Part shown: positions 47,405 to 59,575 of the stretch, in pieces | How the letters are laid out: each line of letters starts with the position of its first letter | Position numbering within the stretch: the first letter of the stretch is position 1 | Source: Cyclina sinensis | Lineage: Eukaryota; Mollusca; Bivalvia; Venerida; Veneridae | DNA length: 64,000 nt | NCBI GenBank assembly: GCA_012932295.1 | Contig: JAAONU010000001.1 | Location: 7,339,104 to 7,403,103, forward strand | Direction of reading: 5' to 3' | Notes under the pieces: generated by a model | Seen by the model: the letters and a program-made list of their open reading frames with translations, nothing else | The model's database searches: none | Told to the model about the DNA's origin: nothing | Program-made: the position numbers and the translations under genes

Positions 47405-48895
47405 AGATAGATAGATTTATTCAGGTATAAAAATACATGTCATAAACAAATACAAATTCAATGTCAACATAATTAAATTAATACATGTGAACATCAAAAT
47501 GCATATGTGATGCCATATATTCAATACCAAGGATAACACAAAAAGAAGGCATAAAGCCGACTTATTTCCATTGTGGTTCTTAGAATTGATCATATGACAC
47601 CGGAAAGGCAAAATTTTCCTAGAATCATATATTGCACATATTAATCATAATGAATCACACTTGCTTATATTACTTATTGCACATAGATCATTGGATCACA
47701 ATTTCATAGCACATGTATTATGATTCTAATATCACAGAAAATGCATGACACTGAATAGGTTATAAAAATACTGAATGGATTACCCTGAACATATAAAATT
47801 GAAGAAAAAAATGTCCATACAATTAAAATAATTATACAGAAACTGACTGCATAAAATGTTCCTTTACAGATTTTTTAAAATTGTTAAAATTTGTTATGGA
47901 CATAATATGTGATGGTAACCTGTTCCACTCTCGACAGCCATTATATGCAAATGATTTCTTCCCAAAACCTTTAACCCTGGGAATGGAATAACTATTACTG
48001 TCTCTAAAACGAGTTGAATAAGAATGTACCACATTTGCCGATATAAAATGTTCACTTAAATAACTAGGTGCACTATTTCTATTTATCTTATGGACATGAC
48101 CAAGGATAAGGGAATTAACTCTAAAATGTACCGGTAACCAGCCAACTTCCTCAAAATGGGCCCTCCCATCATGAGTACGGGGACTGAGATTAAGTATAAA
48201 TGTCACCATCTTATTCTGAGTGGCCTGAAGACTATTTTTTCAATCGCTGACTTAAACCCAAATACCAGGAGGCACAAGCATAATCAAAATGACATTGTAT
48301 TAAAGATGAAACCAGAAGCTGTTTAGTATACCTATTTAGAAAATAACTTTTCCTATATAAAAACTTTAATTTTGCATTGGCCTTCTTAATAACCTGGTTG
48401 GCAATGGACTCACCAGTTATACTTTGATCCAGATCAGTGCCTAAGTATTTGTCTGATTTGGTAGATGATGTTGTAGTATCATTACATGCAATATCTAGTT
48501 TATCACAGGATTTAAGTCTTGGCTTAGACGCAAATAAGATGGACTCCGTCTTTCCAAGATGTAACGCAAGCTTATTATCTACGAGCCACTTACTCACATT
48601 GGTAAGGTCATCAGTAAGCTGACACGAAATATACTGGATGTTTTTACCTGACACCAGAATACCCGAGTCATCAGCATAAAGAAGTAATTTATTACGGACC
48701 ACAGCCTCCATATCATTAACATATATCAGAAATAGGAGGGGGCCGAGGATTGAACCCTGGGGTACCCCACAGGTGACATTGGCGCTAGAGGAAAGTACAC
48801 CGGAGACATTAACTGTTTGTGTCCGGCTAGATAAATAAGACCTAAACCAGTAAATAAAATCACTAGAAAACCCCATAGCTAGTTCACCAGGACAA
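47405..48895 (-). mobile_element. second 5'-truncated LINE, minus strand
   Basis: The element runs from about 48895 down to about 47405. It ends (minus strand) with AATAAA and a short (TCTA)n tail, a typical non-LTR 3' end. Only the C-terminal half of the polymerase is present. It is a different family from the LINE at 42.5-45.6 kb, judging by motif B (GVPQGSILGP versus GVRQGENLLP) and the tail sequence. Confidence 0.88.
47832..48876 (-). pseudogene. LINE reverse transcriptase C-terminal half, one frameshift
   Basis: The first segment (48876-48232) contains motif B CGVPQGSILGPLLFLIYVND, motif C LLYADDSGILVSG and the thumb region with KYLG. The second segment (48209-47832) continues the typical C-terminus (MVTFILNLSPRTH ... 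GWLPVHFR ... REWNRLP). The two are linked by a single frameshift in an A-run near 48235, where one frame hits a stop and the other continues. Otherwise both parts are open, so the copy is fairly young. It lacks the endonuclease and N-terminal RT, so it is dead on arrival. Confidence 0.92.
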
Positions 48896-49321
48896 CTTGT
48901 TCTTGGTAGTTCTTATGAAAACCTGTTGATGCAGGAGTGAGGTTTGTGCACCCTAGAACCCGGTTAAAACCCCAAAAGTGGTAAATGTTTTGCCACTGAC
49001 CGTTCTAAGGTGGTTACCCCTCGGTTTCTCATTTTCGTTAATTGTTTGAGGTATTTTGTTTGTAAGTTGATCTATTATTAATTTATGTTGTCTTTTTGTT
49101 TACTTTGTAGTTAGGCTGTGTTTCTTACTGTGTTTTTTCTGATATGAGTTTTCGACTTTTTAAAATTATATCTTTTTCCAGTCGCATTGCAGTATATCTA
49201 AAATTACGACCCTTCATACAGGATAATCAGAGTCACCCGCTAACGCAATTTGTCGATCAATTTAGGTTATTACACAAAGTATAATTTCAACCACTTAGTC
49301 GGTTAGATTTTTGTAGTAAGC
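48896..49321. other. gene-free stretch
   Basis: No supported feature between the LINE and the compound microsatellite. Confidence 0.4.
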
Positions 49322-49437
<116 letters not shown>

Positions 49438-49439
49438 AA

Positions 49440-49710
49440 ATTGGTCATAGTTTACTAAAAAAACATCTCTACATTCCCTCAATATAGGATCCACCCTTTT
49501 CAATGACGGATGCCCATCTGTGTGGAAGTCTTCTGATTCCCTTTGCTAGGCATCCAAAGTTAAAACGTCTAATTTGACTGGCCACCACTGCTTCCAGGCT
49601 GTTTAAATCTTTAAAAAGGCACACCTCGCAATGGCTCTTTCAGCTTACGAAATAGATTAAAGTCCGGATTGCTCACTCCCAGGGAACAGGGAGGGTGTGG
49701 TAAAGTTTCC
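49440..49710 (-). pseudogene. mariner transposase fragment, inactivated
   Basis: On the minus strand one frame reads LPHPP, then a stretch aligning with YSPDLAPSDF (here CSLGVSNPDF), then LFRKLKEPLRG, and hits a stop. A second frame carries IRRFNFG, GIRRLPHRWASVIE and KGGSYIE, the usual C-terminus. Only the region around the third catalytic Asp and the tail remains, with a frameshift and decayed DLAP. It is not a copy of the element at 513-2370, whose matching C-terminal text differs (WVQRHRKCVATGGDYVE). Confidence 0.8.
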
Positions 49711-50697
49711 TAGTTTTCTCTCATTTATTTATATTTTTTCATTTAAAATAGCAGTCTAATTGATTTATTTCACAACATTTTGTTTTACAAAACTAAAACA
49801 GAGGTGTAACAAAAGAACTTAAAATGGTCGAATTTGATGTCGTTGGCTTCAGGGCTGAAACTTCAGTTACGTTACGCGTTAAACACTTTCGGCTCAAGTA
49901 TTGGTATAAATTCAGGAAGAAGTCTGCTCCTTAATTCATATTAAGCACTAGATAAAATAATTTGTCGTTATTTGCACAGCTATTTTTCACAATCGGTGAC
50001 TATTAAATAGATGGAAAAATATTTTATTCCTTCAAAAGATTTTGCATTTGCTTTTCATACTTCAATCGTTCTATTTTTGTTTTTGTTTTTTTTTATTTCT
50101 AAAAAACATCAGGATATGCTTACTGACAGATAAACTAGATATATTCCAGTATGAAATTGTATTTGTCAGTCATGAGTTGAAATTAAGCCAGTACCGAGTG
50201 CGAGAACAGACGAGTCATTTTGTCATTAAACACATGGGACTCAATTGCTGATTTGTGTTGTCTTTATCGTGCAGGTACGTGTTCGCAGCCAATCCATCAC
50301 TGAACGTCTCAGTTTAAAATTTATTCCCATGTTTTAGGGCATCATTTCTGTCAATTTTGTGGGTTATTTGTTTCTGTCGCAAAGTGGCCACCTGAACAAT
50401 TTCCCCGTGACTTTGAATAGAGTACATCGTCCGTTTGCCTAACACAGTCTTCTACTTAGTTGTCTTATTGCCAAAACAATACTGCTGTATCTGAATGTTG
50501 GTTACAGAAGTGTGAAAGCTAAGCTGGCAAAAGTTACGTTAACTTTGCTTTCATTTATCATCATTGAACTAATGGAGAATAATTCATCTTGACCTTTTGG
50601 AACTTTTTTAATACCGCTTTGGTCGTCAGGATGGACATGCCTTGAAACGTTTCATGTAGTCAAAAGTTCTCTCTTGAAAAGAAGTTGTTACGTTATG
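49711..50697. other. gene-free stretch
   Basis: No supported gene. The frame at 50042-50251 has no motif. Confidence 0.4.
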
Positions 50698-50699
50698 AA

Positions 50700-50743
50700 T
50701 AAGGAAGAAAGAAAGAAAGGAAGAAAGAAAAGAAAGAAAGAAG

Positions 50744-50801
<58 letters not shown>

Positions 50802-50802
50802 A
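50700..50802. repeat. (GAAA)n/(GATA)n microsatellite
   Basis: An irregular GAAA/GGAA tract passes into about nine GATA units. Confidence 0.95.
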
Positions 50803-50907
50803 AGCTCTACATCTGGCATCATTATAGTCACATAATTATGTTTTGTCTACTTTACTTCAAGGTTTCAAGGTGACAATCTAAGCGGGAAACTTTTTATAAT
50901 TAACTGG

Positions 50908-51175
50908 CGTTGAAGGAATATGTAAGCACCCGCAACATGTGGTAGGTCCGTGGATAAGTACAACAACAAGTTTACCTAATCCTCTACCAGGTGTTGTTGC
51001 ATTTCTTGATAATGCTCTTCAATCAACCTGGGTTGTCTTCACTAGCGAGCTTATAACATATCCTCAAGAAATGTGTAGGTTATTTAATCAAAGTTTAACA
51101 CAAAGTGGTTTAGCGATTATCGTTGAGACTGAAGAAGCAGACGAAATCGCGATAATTTTAGGGAGTAATTCTTAA
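50908..51175 (+). CDS. candidate terminal coding exon, unknown family, paralogue of 61192-61481
   Basis: I do not recognise the protein. The open frame ends with TAA at 51173-51175. It aligns with the exon at 61.2 kb over about 75 residues: QHVVGPW / QYVRRWP, then LPNPLPGVVAFLDNALQST / LPNPPADAVAMIDNALQST, then a SEL / GEL region. In the best-conserved block (DNALQS) the nucleotide differences fall at third positions and are silent, which supports coding in this frame. The upstream limit is uncertain; no strong acceptor was found. After the stop one G precedes a donor-like GTAAGC, as in the other copy. It may be a real exon or a decaying copy. Confidence 0.5.
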
Positions 51176-52210
51176 GGTAAGCTTCTCAATTTCATATTAA
51201 GAAAACAATTTTTATAGAACATATATATTGTCATGTAAAAGTGTTTATCATGCCTATCCATATCAAGTTTAGACTGAAATAATAATTATTTTATTATCCT
51301 GAAATCCTTTGAAATGGAAATGCCTGATTTTTTTTCTCGCATTATGCAGGTAATTGTGAGTGAGTTTTGTTAGCCTGGTTCCAGGGAGTTTAAATGTTTA
51401 TCAGTCGTGCATTTAAGGAGTAGGCATAATTATACTAACAATGAGATTAAACGCAACAAGTTGCGAGAAGTTCCAATGCAACTGGTGTTTGACTAACAGA
51501 TAATTTTCCTGAAATGTAAAACGAACAGCGAGTTTTTTTTACATGATAGTTATTTAAGTCTATTATATTGTCTCAAAATAATGTATCAAAGAAGTTCAAT
51601 TATACAGAAAAAATATACTACAACGAAGGAGTAGCATTGTTGCTTTTCAACAAAAACTACTCAGCTCAATCAACTCTATTTATTATTCTCTCCGAAAAAA
51701 AATCGGGGGAGCATACAGTTGTCACTCTGCACTTCATATTTTGGAGTTTTGCCCTTGATAATGTCCATATTTAAATTTTTGTCAAGATGTTGACTCAAAT
51801 ACTATAAGAGGTATCAACATAAAACTTCATAGCTGGATTAATCACACGAAAGATAAGTGCAGTGCGTACAAACATTAACCTCTTTTGCGTATTACTCAAA
51901 GACTATATAATAGCAGATATTAACATGAAACTTAAATGGTGAATAGATCTCGTTGTGGAAAAGTGTAATGCATGGAAAACTTATCTATCTTTTAGGCACT
52001 TTTAAGTACTGGCCTTTTGTTATTGTTAGTATCTTTTTTGTCCAGCCCACAACTTAAAGACAAAACAGTGGCATCAACATGAAACTTCATAGTGTGGACA
52101 AGGAGTGCAGTACACAAGAACCGTGTCTCTATGTTGCATAATTTTGGAGTTATTGACCTTTGTCAATATTCATTGTCCGGGCTATAACTCGTACATCCTG
52201 TATAAAAGCT
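51176..52210. repeat. degenerate tandem repeat (about 51670-52210) and flanking gene-free DNA
   Basis: The phrases TATCAACATRAAACTTCATA (about 51810 and 52070), TTTTGGAGTTNTTGMCCTT (about 51737 and 52140) and AGTGCAGTRCRYACAA (about 51856 and 52105) recur in order. They mark at least two decayed units of a dispersed repeat. The frame at 51568-51774 is part of it. Confidence 0.55.
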
Positions 52211-53434
52211 TTCTTGTCTGCTTATTAAGAGTATCTTTATTAATTTTCAGGTTGGTTTGAGTAAATAATTTTCTAGCATACATTATTTATAAAGGCAATA
52301 ATTTGGGTTTCAAGCAAATTTGTATTTACAATGCAGTATGCCATTATATAAAGTAATTAAAATTATACTCATTCATTATGCTTAAAAGGTTGCGACATCT
52401 ATTTCTGTACTCATGATTAAATTCAATTCCATTCGTAATACTATCTGGGCAATGAACTACATTCTGTTGTTTTCCTCTACTTAGTTCTAAACCTTTTGAA
52501 TGAGAATATTTCGGGAAGCATTATCTGGTTCAACCGGTTTCTTGTTTTTCAAGTAGGCATACTGAGATCATACATTAATTCTGAAATAGGTATTTGCTTG
52601 TATGTTTGGCTGATTCATATAAAGGATAGATTATGTTTCTTTGTTTTGTTTACTTTACATTGGTTGACTTCCCTGCATAAAGTTTTCAGGCCCTTAATGT
52701 TGATTTTCAGAGGTTGTTTTTCACGTTTATTTTCTTCAGTGGCATTACAACGGTATTATGCTATGATAAGAATGTTGCTTCTCTTCCCAATGTCATCTCT
52801 TGAACCCCTTAAAGACATTTTAAAATACTTGAAAGAAATGTCACATGATGGTTACATATGTTTGATATTATTTAGTTTAATTTAAAAAAAAGGTGACGCC
52901 ATCTGACATTTAGGTAGTCGAATCATCAAATAGTTATTGTCAGATAAAACTTGGAGACAGGGGAATGTAAGAATATTCCAACTTACATTAAGATCTGTTT
53001 GCCTCTAGGAAAGAAAAAAAATGAAAATTAAGAACAATTTCTCATATTCATGGTAAGCTTTTGCTATTGCATCGTATTTGGTGAAGATATAAAGGCGCTA
53101 GTAAACTATCTAATTATCAAAGTCATTTTGTTAACTATCTTCCTGTGCATACTGTAGACACGTACGTGCTATAAAATATCAACTTGATACTAAAGCAATT
53201 CATACAACGGCGTCCAGTCAAGACGGCCAAAATTCAGGACAGCCAATTATACTAATATCATAGTTCATAGATGTGGATGTCGCTAATGCATTTAATACTA
53301 ATGAACAAAACTACTTAATATAAATATCTTTATTGATGATAAAATTTAATAATGCCTGTTTAACACATATTACTTTTGACCAACACGTCGTCTACATTTT
53401 TTGTTAGGAAATCCTACTATTTCATATTCACATT
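52211..53434. other. unassigned stretch with a 129-codon plus-strand frame
   Basis: A frame at 52496-52885 is open for 129 codons and rich in Leu, Phe and Ile. No motif is recognisable and no clear splice sites bound it, so it is not called a gene. Confidence 0.3.
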
Positions 53435-54868
53435 TTTAGCTCACCTGAGCACAAAGTGTATCTGAGCACAAAGTGCTCAGGGTGAGCTTTTCTGATTGGT
53501 CTTTGTCCGTCCTCGGTCGTCCGTCTGTCTTCAACTTTTCATTCAAACGACATCTCCTCTGAAACTAATGGGCCAGCCTTAATGAAACTTTCTAGGGATG
53601 TTCCTTGCATAAAGCTCTACCAAGTTTATTCAAATGGTTCTGGTCCATTGCATTTCTGATTCACTGGAGCTAAAAAAAGATTTCAAAAGTTGGATCTTAA
53701 AAAATCTTCTTTTTCGAAACCTCAAGGCCTGGAGATTAGATATTTGGTATTAAGCATCATCTAGTGAACCTCTACCAAGTTTGTTCAAATTATGACCCTG
53801 GGGTCAAAACTGACCCCGCCCCCCACAACCCCGCCCTTCTAATGGAGACATATTTTGTTTGTCCTGTCCATGGGTGTATGTTTGTCTGTCTGTCACACTT
53901 AGTTTCCTTTGCATAACTTGAGTACCAGTTGACCAAAAGCCTTCAAACTTCATTGCCCTTATTGAGTAGAAATAAACCTTTTTTATTTTCTGTGGGAGGG
54001 GGGTCAGTAGGTCAAAGGTCAAAGTCAGAGGGACCTCTAGAGTGAAAACCGTTTCCACTCAATAACAGAAATACCACCCAAAGCCTTCAAACTTCATAGA
54101 ATTATTGCCTTTACCACAGGAAACTGATATTCACAAAAAAGAAAGTTTCATGAAAAAAAATCATACCTTCTATATATAAAAAACACTAGGAATGCAATGC
54201 GCTCTATACCCCACCCACTTCTTTTATATAAATTATTTCGTTCAAACGGTACTTGGTGTAAAGGGGACTTCCCCTGGATTGGTTTTTCCAAAACGATTTT
54301 GGAAATTTTATATTGAAACAAATTATTAATTGAAACGAAATGTTCAGATTTATTTTAAGAGAAATCATTAAAGAACATTGCATACATAAAACTAATTTTG
54401 AAAAGAATAAATATCATATCTACCTTCTCCCCGTGGCAGCTTTGTAGTGACGTCACGCAATGGCTAGCCGGAGTTGGAAACCGACGCCATACAATTGAAA
54501 TAACGACAGTAAGTACGTATTTCGGAAACTGCTGAATATAGATTATGTTTGTTTTTTACCCCTGTTGACTGTCTAGACCAGAAATTTCCGTTATCAATCA
54601 GTTTGAACGAAATGACTTGTATAAAAAAAGTGGGAAGAACCTTATTGTTTTTGGGGTCTGTAGGTCAAAGGTCAAGTACACTTGGACCTGTAGAGTAAAA
54701 CTATTTCTGCTCAAACATTTGAGTACCATTACACCCAGAGTCTTAAAACTTATTGCAAATTTATTCAACTTTGCGAACAACGAACACACATAGCAACCAG
54801 TAACGATACTTGTATCATGAGGAATGAGACTCAGGTGAGCGATTTAAGGCCATCATGGCCTTCTTGTA
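53435..54868 (+). mobile_element. hairpin-ended dispersed repeat, second copy, with a nested insertion
   Basis: The 5' end at 53438-53487 is TTAGCTCACCTGAGC with an internally duplicated GAGCACAAAGTG and the inverse GCTCAGGGTGAGCT. The 3' end (54831-54868) reads CTCAGGTGAGCGATTTA, an AGGCCATCATGGCCT hairpin and CTTG. The body contains AGGTCAAAGGTCAA phrases, partly repeated at 54018 and 54663. A separate element is inserted at 54227-54623. The family is shared with 42433-46118 and 36890-37490. Confidence 0.7.
54227..54623. mobile_element. nested MITE-like insertion with inverted ends
   Basis: The left end TATAAATTATTTCGTTCAAA(C) and the right end GTTTGAACGAAATGACTTGT(ATA) are inverse copies with small gaps, sharing an exact ATTTCGTTCAAAC core. 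The interior is non-coding. It interrupts the hairpin-ended repeat and is therefore younger. Confidence 0.6.
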
Positions 54869-55432
54869 TGAATAGTTATGGTTTAATTGACATTAGTTAT
54901 GACGCACTTAATACGGCCAATCTAAAGATCTTTAACACCATCGATTGTTTGTGTCTGTAACCTAACAATGTGCAGTTCAATTATCAGATTGACACAATTT
55001 TAGATTGACTGAATGGGTTTTTACATTATATACTTTATATATCATTTAACGCTAATTCTTCTTTAAAAAGTCCAAAATGCAGAAAATGACAAGCTTATTT
55101 TAAAAATAAGAAAATTTTAGCACCAGTTTTATCAAAGCTTTTTATCATCACGTTTATTTAAAATTCGCGTTTATCAAGTGTTTTGGTGAAAGCAATTATA
55201 ACATTGACTTTTTCAGTTTTATTGGATAAGGAAACGGAATGACAATAACGAGTTACTACACGAACTCCAAAATAGATTCAGTAGAAACAAAAGTAACGTT
55301 GACTGTTTAATTAGATACATCCATTATCTTCTTAATGTGTTCACCTTGAATGATAATGTGATTTTCTCAAGGTCTACTCAGCAACAAAATTTCGGAATAA
55401 ATTAGACCTACAGAACTCATTGTTGTGTCTAA
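54869..55432. other. gene-free stretch
   Basis: No supported feature. Confidence 0.4.
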
Positions 55433-55976
55433 ATGCGAAATTCGACACATCTGTTAACTGTTTTTTGTTATTCTCATGATCTTCTTTGCACATTTACTTT
55501 ATGTAGTGTTTTAGATACCGAAAAGAGGTTGTACTTTGACTATATTCAGAGCGTTATGTTAGATCTCGAAAATTACCTTTCAATGAGCCAATCAGGGCCT
55601 AGCTTTCATGTTTTTGCAGGTGAATCAGTTCCTGTTTTTAACCATTTGATCGCATGTGAAAATCTTTATTTAACTGGGATCCCTTATAACTCGGTCGTTT
55701 TCTGCCAAAGTTATTTGAGGAAAGCTTGTAAAATATTGAGATAATTGAATGTGTGGGAAAATTTCCAGCAGCTTTCGAATTGGATAGATATTACATGTAT
55801 ACCAAAACAAACAGGCTCTTTTTTGAATAGTTTCGTCACCATGCTTGTAAGCTGATTAATATTCATTTAGTAAATGAAAACCGTAATTTTGATGAACAAA
55901 TCTATCGAAGGAGAATTCATTTATCCGACGAAACGAAATGTTTTCAAAATATTCTGGATTACTTTAACATGTTATA
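55433..55976 (+). pseudogene. broken ORF of unknown family
   Basis: A 104-codon frame (55433-55744) with balanced codons contains SFHVFAGESVPVFNHLIA and YLRKACKI. Immediately after its stop, a second frame (from 55744) continues in the same style (ECVGKFPAAFELDRYYMYTK), is interrupted by TAG at 55828-55830 and goes on to TAG at 55974-55976 (LVNENRNFDEQIYRRRIHL). One frameshift and one stop in otherwise protein-like text suggest a pseudogene of about 180 residues. An acceptor-like TTTATGTAG at about 55505 could instead make the 5' part an exon. I cannot name the family. Confidence 0.4.
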
Positions 55977-57539
55977 GAAGTTAACACACTCAGTATTAAC
56001 GCGCCGTGTGTACAGGTAAAACATAAAGACGCGTCATAAGATGCAGTCTCATTGGCTGGGATATAAATACCAGTAAATTTGGAAATCCAGATTAAGAAGA
56101 TAGAACTGAATTGGTCCGCTTCAGATCTAACCGTAGTTAGATCGTGTGTTTCAGTCAGATTGCACAACAATTATTTCAAATGTATACCCTTTAATTTTAT
56201 GAGTACACTCTCACTGTGACACTATTACAAATAAATCGTGTATGTTGTAATATCACTCTATCGATTCCTACAGTAGCATGCTTAATAGGTATGAATTACC
56301 TCAGTGGATGAAGATAAATCTACTGACTCAGACCTAACAAAATAATTGACATATCTTAGTATAAATTGAGGTACAAAAATTTAAATCAAGTGATCTAATG
56401 ATTAAAAGTGTCCTCTATTTTTTCTATTTTTTTTTTTGCATATGAATAAATGATTTTGCACTAAAATTTTCATGGTAAAAAATCCAGCCATTAACACGAA
56501 TAAGAGTCAGCAATGAGGCTTGACTGTAAAACAAAACAACAATAACAAAAATCCAGAAACAAATAAACAAAATACAAATTGGACAATACGTCAAGATGTA
56601 TTAGCAATGCTTAGCATTTTTAAATAAATGATAAAGTTAAACAATTTCTTAAATTGATATTTTAAGAATTCAGCTGTAGAATAAGTCAATGAGGCACTTT
56701 TTGGTCCAAGTAACATATGCCTGAATTTAAAAAAAGATATTGATTAATAATTAACTAGTCTTGTGTTGTTAAAAATAACTTTATCATATTTATTTCATAA
56801 TCATCATATTATATACTTACTTCACATCTATATAAGATATGCAACGGCTAGACTGAGCGTGAACAATTTTAAAACTGAAGAAGAAATGTAAAGTATACAC
56901 TAGGCAAAAGGAAACGTCGCCATTTATTTTTTTATTAGAAATTGACTACGATTTTATATTTCTCTGTTTGTACTTTCTGCCTGCTGTGAAGTTATATGCG
57001 TAGCTAAAAGCTAAAATTAAAATATCAAAGTTTTATTTTTTATGTACTCATAGAACAAACCGGTTAAATTTCTATTCAATGAGTCTGATTAAATTAGTGT
57101 ATGACTGGCACAGTCATAATTCAGATACACTGTACTACTCTCTGTACCACTGAAGTGGAAGGACGTTTTTCATTTGTATATTTCTAGAGCTTGAAGGAAT
57201 TTATTGTTAGTTTGAAATCATAAGGTGTGTCCAGCATTTACCTTGTTTATTTTGATAATTCATTTATCAATGAGTATTTATATAGACAATCCTCTTTAAA
57301 TCTGCCATGCAATCAAGCGTAACTATTGCGTTTTCAGTTTTTCCTCATTCGTCCATTACCAGCCCTGTCAAATAAGAAGATATGTACCAAATAAAATGAG
57401 GTGGAAGGAACAATAATTAATTAAAGAGTTTGACATGACAAATTATATTTATTTTATGTATAAAGCATTTTTTCATTCAAACTGAACAATACAATTATAC
57501 CATATATTAAATATATATATATATTAAAGGAAATCTAGA
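55977..57539. other. gene-free AT-rich stretch
   Basis: No supported feature. Confidence 0.4.
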
Positions 57540-57772
57540 GAAAACAACATGATGTGGTTTTCTCTACACGCGTTGCATGTAACATTCATTCGCTATATGC
57601 TCTTTTCATCGATCACACACGGGCGTTCAATTTTGGAATTTCCAGATTTCAAGACAGATATAATGTTGAAGCTACTGATCCTCGTGATTGTTTCTGGCGT
57701 AGTTTACTCTACGAACATAAAACAGAAGATTGCGATCCCTCCTCACCTATGTTAGGATTTAATGAAATGGCC
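57540..57772 (+). CDS. candidate internal exon, unknown function
   Basis: An acceptor-like AAATCTAG precedes 57539/57540, and a strong donor (ATGGCC|GTAAGT) follows 57772. The open frame between them includes FNFGISRFQDRYNVEATDPR and DCFWRSLLYEHKTEDCDPSS. The DCFWRSLL text faintly recalls the catalytic-Cys region of OTU proteases (DGNCFxRSL), but the Gly-Asn is missing and no His motif is placed, so this is only a hint. In another frame, ATG at 57662 opens MLKLLILVIVSGVVYS, which looks like a signal peptide but stops after 30 codons. It ends in phase 0 and does not join the 60.07-kb candidate directly. Confidence 0.3.
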
Positions 57773-58009
57773 GTAAGTTACTTATCCAAACTAATTAAAC
57801 TATAAATGCAATATGCTGAACGTACATTTTCAAGACAAACTCCTGCAATTTGGTTCACCCAAATGAGATGATGGTTTCACTCCGGATCAAACAAGTGAAG
57901 AAATATCATTTTCAAACTTTTATATCAAGAATTCATAAATATGACACATTCGCTTTAGAGTCATATAACATAAGACACATGCCTAAAATAACTAGAATTA
58001 TCACTAAAG
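57773..58009. other. intergenic or intronic AT-rich sequence
   Basis: Nothing recognised. Confidence 0.4.
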
Positions 58010-59575
58010 GTGATTAATACCCCCACATAGGTGCTTGATACTGAACGTGACCTGTACGTTATGACGTTACACCGGTGTTCCAAAAATTGTTTAAATCTGT
58101 CAAGCCATTCATGAGTTATTGTCCAGAAACCGTTTTTCTATTTTTAGTAACAGTGACATTGACTTTGGCCCCACCAGCCCCAATATCGATGTTACACCTG
58201 TGTATCAAAAATTGTTTAAATCTGTCAAGCCATTCATGAGTTATTGTCCATAAACCGTTTTTCTATTTTTAGAAAGAGTGACCTTGACCTTGGCCCCACC
58301 AGCCCCAGTATCGAACGTGACCTGTATCTTATGATGTTATACATGTGTACCAAAATGTTTTTAATCTGTCTAGCCTTTCATGCGTAATCATCCAAAAACG
58401 GTTTCTATTTTAGAAACAGTGACATTGTCCTTGGCCCCACAAGCCCCAATATCGATGTTACACCTGTGTACCAAAAAATGTTTAAATCTGCCAAGGCATT
58501 CATGAGTTATTGTCTGGAAACCGTTTTTTCTATTTTTAATAACAGTCACCTTGTCCTTGTCCTCACCAGCCCCAATATCAAATGTGACCTTATCTTATGA
58601 TGTTACACCTGTGTACCAAAAATGGTTTAAATCTGTCTAGCATTTCATGCGTTATAATCAAACAACTGTTTTTCTATTTTTAGTAACAGTGACGATGACC
58701 TTGGCCCCACAAGCCCCAATATCGATGTTATTCCTGTGCACCAAAAATGGTTTAAATCTGTCAAACCATTCATGACTTATTGTTCGGAAACTTTTTTTCT
58801 GTTTTTAGTAAGAGTGACCTTGACCTTGGCCCCACCAGCCCCAATATAGAACTTGACCTGTATCTTATGATGTTACACCTGTGTACCATTTTTTTAATCT
58901 GTCTAGCTTTTCATGCGTAATCATCCAAAAACCTTTTTTCTATTTTTAGTAAGAGTGACCTTGACCTTGGCCCCACAAGCCGCAATATCGAACTTGACCT
59001 GTATCTTGTGATGTTACAACTGTGTACCAAAATTTTTTCAAATCTGTCTAGTCTTTCATGAGTTATCGTCCGGAAACCTTTTTTCTTTTTTTAGTAACAG
59101 TGACTTTGACCTTGGCCCCAGTAACCCTTATGTCGAACTTGACCCGTATCTTATGATGTTACACCTGTATATCAAAAATTGTTGAAATATGTCAAGCCTT
59201 TCATGAGTTATCGTCCGGAAACCGTTTTTCTAATTTTAGTCACAGTGACCTTGACCTTGGCCCCACCAGCCCCGATATCGACTTTGATCTGTATCTTATG
59301 ATGTTACAGCTGTGTACTAAAATTGTTTAAATCTGTCTAGCCTTTCATGAGTTCTAATTTCAGTCACAGTGACCTTGACCTTGGCCCCACCAGCCCCGAT
59401 ATCGAACTTGATCTGTATCTTATGATGTTACAGCTGTGTACTAAAATTGGTTAAAACTGTCTAGCCTAGTCCGGAAACCATGACGGACCGACAGACCGAC
59501 CGACCGCCAAGCTCACTCCTAAATACCCCCTCAAACTTTGTTGGGGGGTATAAAAACATTAATTTCAGTATTACG
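58010..59575. repeat. tandem-repeat element: ten units of about 125-146 bp with a terminal hairpin
   Basis: CCTTGGCCCCACCAGCCCC and its variants recur at about 58164, 58290, 58430, 58556, 58700, 58825, 58967, 59111, 59257 and 59380. The first six units alternate short (about 126 bp, ending ATATCGATGTTACACC) and long (about 140-144 bp, with GAACTTGACCTGTATCTTAT). The block opens near TTAATACCCCCACA. It closes with a GACC-rich tract (about 59484-59509) and a hairpin ATACCCCC...GGGGGTAT (59532-59561). This end resembles the one at 1-105. A non-autonomous transposable element with internal tandem repeats is likely. Confidence 0.85.

Noticed and set aside
57662..57754. Short secreted peptide starting MLKLLILVIVSGVVYS
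   Set aside because: It looks like a signal peptide but stops after 30 codons before the donor, and a longer frame is open across the same exon.
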